DNA of 64,000 nucleotides from Candidatus Electrothrix aestuarii (GTDB lineage Bacteria; Desulfobacterota; Desulfobulbia; Desulfobulbales; Desulfobulbaceae): NCBI GenBank assembly GCA_032595685.2, contig CP159373.1, positions 3,933,907 to 3,997,906 of the forward strand, read 5' to 3'. Shown piece by piece: positions 58,586 to 64,000 of this stretch (position 1 is its first letter; each line of letters starts with the position of its first letter). The notes under the pieces were generated by a model. It saw only the letters and a program-made list of their open reading frames with translations, ran no database searches and was not told where the DNA came from. The position numbers and the translations under genes were made by a program.

Positions 58586-59782
58586 CTATAGGGTAAGGGT
58601 GAAGACGGAATAGGTGGGGCCGGTTTCCGGGTTCCAGCGGCGGCAGATATTCCGGGATTTAAAATTCTCTGAGAAAATCCACCCTGACTCGCATTCCTGA
58701 AAACGATTTTTTGTCAGCTCATAACAGGCATGAAACAGGCCGAGGATCACTGAGCTTCCCTGGAATTTGGGCACCACCCCGATTTCCACGATCTTGAAGC
58801 GCTTGATGCGCTGACGAAACACCTTATATCTGAGCAGGGCCAGTAGACCAAGTTCCTGACCCGGCCTGATGAGCTCATTAAAATCAGGGTACCAGAGCAG
58901 AAAGGCCACCGGTATCCCGCCGTGTTCTGCGATCAGCAGATTTTCTTCTTTCAGGAACCAACGAAAGGGCTTAAACAGCTCATAATCCTCGTCCTCATAG
59001 CGGTAAAAATAGAGCGGGTGATTGGCAAAACACTCATTATTGAGTCGGGTATAAACGCCGATCTCATCCTGGAGCCGGGAGAAATCCGCCTTGCGGAAGC
59101 TGAAGCGCGTTTTGGTTCGCTCCAGAATCCTCTCCTCCTGGCGACCGGTAAAGGAGGACATGGGGTAGCGGTAGGAGACCAGTCGGTGCTCTGTAAATCC
59201 CAGCTCTCGGAAATAGGCGAGGTAATGAGGAGGGGTATAGGAGGAACCAAAGCAACAGGGCTCTTCAAAGCTGTCTGCAAGAAAACCCAGCCCGTAATTG
59301 ACATGGCCGTTCATGCTCACCAGCAGGCTGCTGGCGCCCCATTCCCGGGCAATGCGTCGTGCATTTTCCACCAGCTGCGCCACGGCTTCCTGGGCATTGG
59401 GTAGGGCTTCAAAAAAGCTCAGCTGCACCTTGTCTGGTAATTTTTCTGCCCGGAGGAGCAAGGCCGAGGCAAGCGGCGTGCCCTCATCATCCTTTACCAC
59501 CAGGGCCTGTTGTTGGGTGCGGCTGGCAAAGGCCCCCTTGGGGTTATTGATAATGGTAAGGATACTGCTCAGGGAATCACGAAAACAGGGATTCCCGGCA
59601 TAGACGCGGGCTGTGATTGCCCTGTATTCAGTGGGACAGAGATTATCGCTACAGGTTATCTGCATGGTACATCCGATGTTCGGATCAATAGATATTTCAG
59701 GCTCGGTGCTTATATTATTTTCCGCTTCACATGCATAGCATGTTTTGATGCTGTCGTCAATTTCTGTACCCGGCGTTAACAC
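58586..59782 (-). CDS. GNAT-like protein, unknown substrate
   Basis: 398 residues. The ~45-residue N-terminal extension is Cys- and acid-rich (TCYACEAEN, IGCTMQITCSDNLC). A GNAT-like half (AITARVYAGNPCFRDSLSSI, GASSLLVSMNGHVNYGLGFL) is followed by a second half with IVEIGVVPKFQGSSVILGLF, the acyl-CoA pyrophosphate loop region. The start could be the ATG at 59665 (MQITCSDNLC), which would remove the odd extension; 59782 is the first in frame. It lies next to the other acyltransferase gene. Confidence 0.65.
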   Translation of the reverse strand: MLTPGTEIDDSIKTCYACEAENNISTEPEISIDPNIGCTMQITCSDNLCPTEYRAITARVYAGNPCFRDSLSSILTIINNPKGAFASRTQQQALVVKDDEGTPLASALLLRAEKLPDKVQLSFFEALPNAQEAVAQLVENARRIAREWGASSLLVSMNGHVNYGLGFLADSFEEPCCFGSSYTPPHYLAYFRELGFTEHRLVSYRYPMSSFTGRQEERILERTKTRFSFRKADFSRLQDEIGVYTRLNNECFANHPLYFYRYEDEDYELFKPFRWFLKEENLLIAEHGGIPVAFLLWYPDFNELIRPGQELGLLALLRYKVFRQRIKRFKIVEIGVVPKFQGSSVILGLFHACYELTKNRFQECESGWIFSENFKSRNICRRWNPETGPTYSVFTLTL

Positions 59783-59824
59783 ACCAGGCTCTTTTCGGCT
59801 GTCCTTATAAGTAGGTCACCTTGA

Positions 59825-59952
59825 ATAATCGACACTTCTTATTGCGCAATCTACCTACAGGCCAGCTTGGGAGCCAAACTGGAGTGTCGATTATATATCG
59901 TTGAGTACTTAGGGTGCTGTTCCAGGATGTCCGCGCCCTGAAGGGGCGTGAT
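59825..59952. repeat. Intergenic inverted repeats
   Basis: ATAATCGACACT (near 59826) is repeated inverted as AGTGTCGATTAT (near 59889), enclosing a second imperfect hairpin built on CCAGCTTGGG and CCAAACTGG. About 40 bp on is CGCCC-TGAA-GGGGCG. It lies between two minus-strand operons and could terminate the 60726-64000 operon; it may also be a MITE-like remnant. Confidence 0.5.
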
Positions 59953-59967
59953 TTATAGTCTCCCCTC

Positions 59968-60726
59968 CTAAAAATCACCGGTATACTTTTTGTTTTCGCG
60001 ATTCAATTGCATCTTGCGAACAAAATAATCAACCTGCGATTCTACCTGAACTGCTTGCGGATATGCACTGAGAAACTGAGTGGCAGCATCATCTCTGGTA
60101 AAACTGAGAACAACTTCATACTTTGCTCGTCTCCCTCGCTCTTTTTGATTGGCCTGGTTGATATCAAGGCCCAGGCCGGAGAAGCCACCAGCGTTTGTTT
60201 CCAGAGGATAATCATGAAATAAAGGATACCTGCTCAGGAACATGTTGATTATGGTCATGCTGATTATTCCTGAGAAGAAGGACAGGAAAAATACTCCCAG
60301 AGGAAGAAAGAAATATCGTACATAGGGAGGGATTCTCCATTCTCTCAGAAGAGGCCAGTCAAAGGCGACCGCTGTGATATATAAGCCGACGGAGAGCAGG
60401 ATAAAGCCAGCAACAAGGGAAAGCTCAATGGTTTCGAATTGACGGAGCTTGCGGGTTTGTTGGAGATGTTTTGCACAGAGTGGGGCTGAAAATTGGAGAT
60501 GGCCCTTCTCATACTTTCCGTCTCTGTCCTTTACTCGTTCCGCTGCGGTGACGAGTCCGGCTCTGCCTAATGGGCGAGCTACCCATTGCTCGAGTTTATA
60601 GTCTCGGTGATAGGTCCAGGTGTCAGCAGCCGCTTTGCCGCAGCAGATGCAATCTCCCTCAAGGGAGAAAATATCCTCTGTGTTGGATAAGGGATGGCGG
60701 AGGATTGTGGCAACTTTCATATTCAT
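59968..60726 (-). CDS. Two-TM membrane protein, last gene of STAND/rSAM operon
   Basis: 252 residues from ATG 60726, whose ATGA overlaps the radical SAM stop; an ATG at 60720 is an alternative. A cysteine pair near the N-terminus (GDCICCGKA) and the His/Lys-rich lead-in may bind metal. Two membrane helices (about residues 110-130 and 150-175) follow, then a ~90-residue soluble C-terminal domain. Family not recognised. Coupling to the rSAM gene suggests a joint function, perhaps as membrane target or effector. Confidence 0.7.
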   Translation of the reverse strand: MNMKVATILRHPLSNTEDIFSLEGDCICCGKAAADTWTYHRDYKLEQWVARPLGRAGLVTAAERVKDRDGKYEKGHLQFSAPLCAKHLQQTRKLRQFETIELSLVAGFILLSVGLYITAVAFDWPLLREWRIPPYVRYFFLPLGVFFLSFFSGIISMTIINMFLSRYPLFHDYPLETNAGGFSGLGLDINQANQKERGRRAKYEVVLSFTRDDAATQFLSAYPQAVQVESQVDYFVRKMQLNRENKKYTGDF

Positions 60727-61757
60727 CGGTTTCCGCAAACAACGAGTTCGTCAAACAGCGGACAACCATTCATACAAGTTGAACGATGGCTGCACGGTCC
60801 ACAGCGATCCGAGCTGAAGTAATGTCGAAACGACCCTATGTTTCGAGATTTTATCCAAATGTCCAGGAGTGTTGTCTCGTTGTCCAACTGATCGCCTTCC
60901 GCCAAACCACTCTGGAAAGAACAGGGATATACCTTTAGATCCTCCGATACGTACATTGAGAATCTACCCGCATCGCAAGCGTCAACCATTGAAGTGTTGG
61001 TCTTCGTGCGTGCAAATACTCCGCTTACGCAACATGCGTCGAAACCGACTTTCAATTTTCTCTCCGGTGAGGTAGCTAGTCTGAAAAACTCATCCAGCCT
61101 TGTACTGTGTCGCAACAGATTTTTCTCAAATATTTTTCGACCAGATGGTTTGTAGTTCAGAAAGACAATGGCGTTAATACCCGTCAAGAATTCAGGTGGT
61201 TCATGAAGCCAGTCTATCGCAGTGTTAATACTTTCGACATCCAGGATGAAATGAACGTTGGTTTTAATGCCGTGGTCGACCAAGTTTTCAATTGTCGTAG
61301 CAGTCTCATCGTATGGTGGGTAAGCAGAAACAGCCACAGCACCACAGTATTTGCGCGTGGCAGCGAGGATTTTATCGCTCAGCCCGCGACCGTTGGTTGT
61401 GTAGTTTGGAACCACTCCTTTTAAAACTGTGTACTCAAGGATTTCAACGAAGTCTGGATGTTGATTAGGGTTGCCGCCCCCCAAGGCCACCTGAAATGTT
61501 CGCATTTCCTCCGCTTGATCAATCACTCTCTTGTAGTCATCTATCGACATATGTTTGCCGCTCTTCGTCGATGACTTGTAGCAAAATGTGCAACCTTTAT
61601 CGCACCAATTCGTGATTGAAATATCAATAAGTTCCGGCCCATGTGGTGACCAGAACGGATCTTTCCTTCCCTTATCCGGGACACGGGCAAAGAAGCCGGT
61701 GTCTGGATTGAAAAACGACGTATAGCCCAGCGTCTTATAGCAAATGGCTTTTAACAC
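60723..61757 (-). CDS. Radical SAM/SPASM-type maturase
   Basis: 344 residues. N-terminal radical SAM motif CDKGCTFCYKSS (C-x3-C-x2-C) and ALGGGNPNQHPDF (GGE-like). The C-terminal SPASM-like region has cysteines in DACCVSG, VDACDAGRF and VYPCSFQ, then CGPCSHRSTCMNGCPLF, enough for one or two auxiliary clusters. Such enzymes often modify peptides or proteins (thioether, cyclophane or epimerisation chemistry) or act as sulfatase-maturing-like enzymes. Its start is 3 bp after the stop of the 133-residue protein gene, the most likely substrate by position. Confidence 0.85.
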   Translation of the reverse strand: MLKAICYKTLGYTSFFNPDTGFFARVPDKGRKDPFWSPHGPELIDISITNWCDKGCTFCYKSSTKSGKHMSIDDYKRVIDQAEEMRTFQVALGGGNPNQHPDFVEILEYTVLKGVVPNYTTNGRGLSDKILAATRKYCGAVAVSAYPPYDETATTIENLVDHGIKTNVHFILDVESINTAIDWLHEPPEFLTGINAIVFLNYKPSGRKIFEKNLLRHSTRLDEFFRLATSPERKLKVGFDACCVSGVFARTKTNTSMVDACDAGRFSMYVSEDLKVYPCSFQSGLAEGDQLDNETTLLDIWIKSRNIGSFRHYFSSDRCGPCSHRSTCMNGCPLFDELVVCGNR

Positions 61758-61760
61758 GGG

Positions 61761-62162
61761 CTACCAACAATTGTCGTAGGCGTTGATATAGAATTGATCT
61801 GATTCGATCTCAAACATGGTCATGCACAGCAGCGATTCCGCAAGGGAGCCATCGCTGCTCAGCTTTGATGTAATGACGTTTTTTTCCTGCTCAATAGCAT
61901 CTTTCATCTTCTCGATAACCTCCGGCGTGAACTCATGTGTTCCAGCAAGGCTGTCTGCGGCTTCCTTTGTCGTGATGTGTTCCCCATAATGCTCAATTGC
62001 AGAGTTGATCTCGTAGAACATCTGACGAAACAACTCTCCAACAGGGCCATCGCCATCCACACCGGCAGCTTCAAGGAAAATCTCTTCGCTTAACTCTTTA
62101 TCTGAGATGTACACAAACGAAGTTGATGAGCTGTTCGAAACAAAATCAAATTTAATTTTCAC
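61761..62162 (-). CDS. 133-aa protein, N-S-S-S-T-S-F opening; candidate rSAM substrate
   Basis: Begins MKIKFDFVSNSSSTSFVYIS. The F-V-[ST]-N-S-S-S-x-S-F opening is one I remember at the very start of many small unassigned bacterial and archaeal proteins. The middle is acidic and helical. The C-terminus ends QFYINAYDNCW, with Tyr-x-Asn twice and a Cys near the end, residues that SPASM enzymes are known to crosslink. It overlaps the upstream 124-aa gene by 11 bp and is 3 bp from the rSAM start. It could be a precursor, a substrate or an independent partner; 133 residues is long for a peptide precursor. Confidence 0.6.
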   Translation of the reverse strand: MKIKFDFVSNSSSTSFVYISDKELSEEIFLEAAGVDGDGPVGELFRQMFYEINSAIEHYGEHITTKEAADSLAGTHEFTPEVIEKMKDAIEQEKNVITSKLSSDGSLAESLLCMTMFEIESDQFYINAYDNCW

Positions 62163-62526
62163 CTTGTGCCTCTTCCAGCTTTTTAATGCATTGCAGGATT
62201 ATATCTAGCTTGTTGTCCTCGTACCAGTCGTTGTCGATGACCTGCGGCAACCAAGTTACAAAGAACACCCTGTCTGTTTCCAATTCCTCTTCGCTTAACG
62301 TTTCCCCATACCGAATTTCCAAATACTCTGCCAAGCTCGCATACTCGACAGAATAATACTTGTTGAACTCATCTTTGAGTTCAATGGATGCTACGAACAA
62401 TGCGTTGTAGACGGTTCCAAAAAGTTGCTCGCCAAGACCTCCACGAGATATCCCTAATGCTGCGAGAAACTCTTCCCGGTCAGGCTCCCATGAGGTAGGG
62501 AGAACTAATTTAACCTTATCTCTCAT
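62152..62526 (-). CDS. 124-aa acidic protein, unknown
   Basis: Acidic, mostly helical, with Trp/Tyr-rich segments (TSWEPDREEFLAAL, PQVIDNDWYEDN). No motif recognised. Its ATG overlaps the TGA of the preceding reading frame (ATGA at 62523-62526), and its 3' end overlaps the 133-aa gene by 11 bp, showing strong translational coupling. Confidence 0.65.
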   Translation of the reverse strand: MRDKVKLVLPTSWEPDREEFLAALGISRGGLGEQLFGTVYNALFVASIELKDEFNKYYSVEYASLAEYLEIRYGETLSEEELETDRVFFVTWLPQVIDNDWYEDNKLDIILQCIKKLEEAQGEN

Positions 62527-64000
62527 GGTTCATTCCGCTCTTCGGCTATTTCTTTCAAGCACCTTTGCACCTGCATTGATGCCGCTTTTTTACAGGCTTT
62601 GATAGCGTCACCAACTTCCTGCTTAATCTGAAACTTTTCGAAGAAGTTGAGCACGGCTTCCTCTTCATTCCAACGGGCGTATGGTGCAAAATGCAGTGCA
62701 AGTGCTAACGCCGGAATTCCCTGTTTAACTTTTTGCTCCTCACTTAATCTATTGAAACTATCAATAAAACGGTCAAGCCTGTCCCGCCAATTACTGTTTA
62801 GGTAATCGGAAGAACTGAAAACATCGCTCGATAGAATCGTTCGGCTTTTTCATTATCTAACCTGCCAACATGATCAAGTAAAATTCGAATATTCAGGTAC
62901 TCTGAGTCCTCTCTTTTTCTGAAAAGAAACCAGGCAACACGTCGGAGATTCCGTTCCGCAGTGTTATCCTTCAAAACGGTCTCAACCCGTTCCACGTCTT
63001 TGGGCGTTTGAATGTCCGCTGACAACAGCGACAGATTGTCCAGGTAATGCTCCTGAAAGTCATCCGAAGCCTCGCAAACGGCTAAGACTGTGTCGCTGTT
63101 TTTCTTGCGTGCCAGGACATAAGCGTAGCGGAAAAAACCTTCATAGATTGGCCAGCTAGGGATCTTTTCAAAGATGGCTACTACTTGTTCTGTATTGGAC
63201 TTAGCAAGCTGCTCAACAGTATAGTAGGCTAACAAGAAATCTCGCAGTTCGTCATACGTAAATGAGATATTTTCAATGCCCAATGACGTAAGACTGGTGG
63301 CTGGGACTTCCCTGCGAAGGATGATATCCTCTCCTATCAAATGTTCGATAATTTGCCGTTCAGATTCATCAAAACCTTCGACGGATATCTGGGTGAAATT
63401 CTCGTTTTTCAACATTCTGGAGCAAATATTGTACAGTGAGTTCAATACGTTTCTTTTTGAAGGAACAGGGAATTCATTGACCTTCATAATCAGATATTGC
63501 TCGAAAATATCCCCTTTGTAGATATCCGGCACATATCCAATATTCTTACCTTCATGGATCTCGGAATAAATCCGCAGGAGAAGAAGATCGTTTTCTAAAA
63601 ACTCGGTTGCAGTATTGGAAAACACCCCTTTAATCTTAAAGTGGTGCAAATAAGCCTCTAGAAGTCGAGATTTATTTGCGTCTGACATTTCGTTGCGAAG
63701 GTCTTTCACATGATGCAGATGAGCGGAAAGTGGTTCAAATACATCAGCGAACTTGTGATCAAAAAATTCGCTCCGACAGGTTAAGACGATCTTTACGAAA
63801 TCGTACTGACACAAGGCTTCAAGGAAGACTCGGAGTTCAGCGACAAACCCATCCAGGTCACCAACTTCATTTATGCCGTCGATGGCAATTACAAACGGTT
63901 TTTTGAACTCTTCGGCAACATCGTTAAGCAATAAGAATAGATCGTGGAGGGTTTGGACATCTGGAGCAAATCGGTTATTTTTGATGTATGACAGAATTCG
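62523..64000 (-). CDS. STAND/NACHT-like NTPase, partial, probable frameshift near its end
   Basis: Open from the window edge through Walker B PFVIAIDGINEVGD and a sensor-like VLTCRSEFFD; Walker A must lie beyond the window. A helical winged-helix-like region and repeat-like C-terminal helices follow. The frame ends at 62798, but another frame continues NSNWRDRLDRFIDSFNRL to a TGA at 62523 that overlaps the next gene. No start codon exists for that piece. A -1 shift at the T4 run (62818-62821) would join them, giving a longer natural C-terminus. The frameshift may be a real mutation or a sequencing error. STAND NTPases are common sensors in antiphage or regulated-death systems. Confidence 0.75.

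Overview
The window looks like a chromosomal segment of a Gram-negative bacterium whose accessory genome is being heavily remodelled. Gene content (exopolysaccharide cluster, hybrid histidine kinase plus HD-GYP, bacterial queuosine-tRNA mannosyltransferase, KamA-type and B12 radical SAM enzymes, abundant IS elements) would fit a Desulfobulbales/Desulfobacterota member such as a cable bacterium. That assignment is inference from remembered family distributions; no rRNA or marker gene is present to prove it. I see no tRNA, rRNA or CRISPR array.

Layout. 1-2796: nested remains of an IS91-like and an IS1380-like element. 2797-14017: surface-polysaccharide cluster (membrane GT-C remnant, three GT4 glycosyltransferases, asparagine-synthetase pseudogene, EpsG-type membrane protein, NTP_transf_5 protein, two DUF218 proteins), followed to 17851 by a secreted DUF4838-type glycosidase-like protein. 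An IS1182-like element cuts the second DUF218 gene and an IS4 element cuts the DUF4838 gene. 17966-20045: a lone trpA and the 5' half of a NACHT NTPase gene. 20046-23148: IS66 copy 1 with an IS4 copy inside. 23149-37789: most of a Tc (ABC) toxin locus: the TcB/TcC (Rhs) protein, then a TcA gene broken by an IS91/IS91/IS1380 stack and by an IS5 element. 37930-48488: UvrD helicase, HD-GYP response regulator, hybrid kinase, shikimate kinase, QTMAN and a receiver/PEP-synthase-like protein. 48595-50486: small repeat ORF, small helical protein and the 3' half of the NACHT gene. 50487-52218: IS66 copy 2. 52219-52311: the 5' end of tcB. 52783-59782: radical SAM, methyltransferase, metallo-hydrolase and acyltransferase genes. 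60726-64000: a tightly coupled five-gene operon with a STAND/NACHT-like NTPase, two small unknown proteins, a radical SAM/SPASM enzyme and a membrane protein.

The main discovery is structural. The two IS66 copies are inverted, and their outer-left flanks carry the same 8-bp target duplication in inverted orientation. The NACHT halves (18782-20045 and 50478-49373) rejoin exactly in frame into a 789-residue protein. The tcB start codon and first 31 codons lie on the far side of IS66 copy 2. The 27.3-kb segment 23149-50486 has therefore been inverted by recombination between the IS66 copies. Before the inversion the Tc operon lay on the minus strand (tcB then tcA), bracketed by diverged direct repeats of about 60-70 bp now at 37857-37926 and 52557-52617. 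The tcB SpvB region and a large part of tcA are missing, so the toxin locus is decaying.

The best candidate for an undescribed functional system is the intact-looking operon at 60726-64000: STAND NTPase, 124-aa protein, 133-aa protein with an N-S-S-S-T-S-F opening, radical SAM/SPASM enzyme and a two-TM protein, with overlaps or gaps of only a few bases. It could be a conflict/defence system or a peptide/protein-modification system; the sequence alone does not decide.
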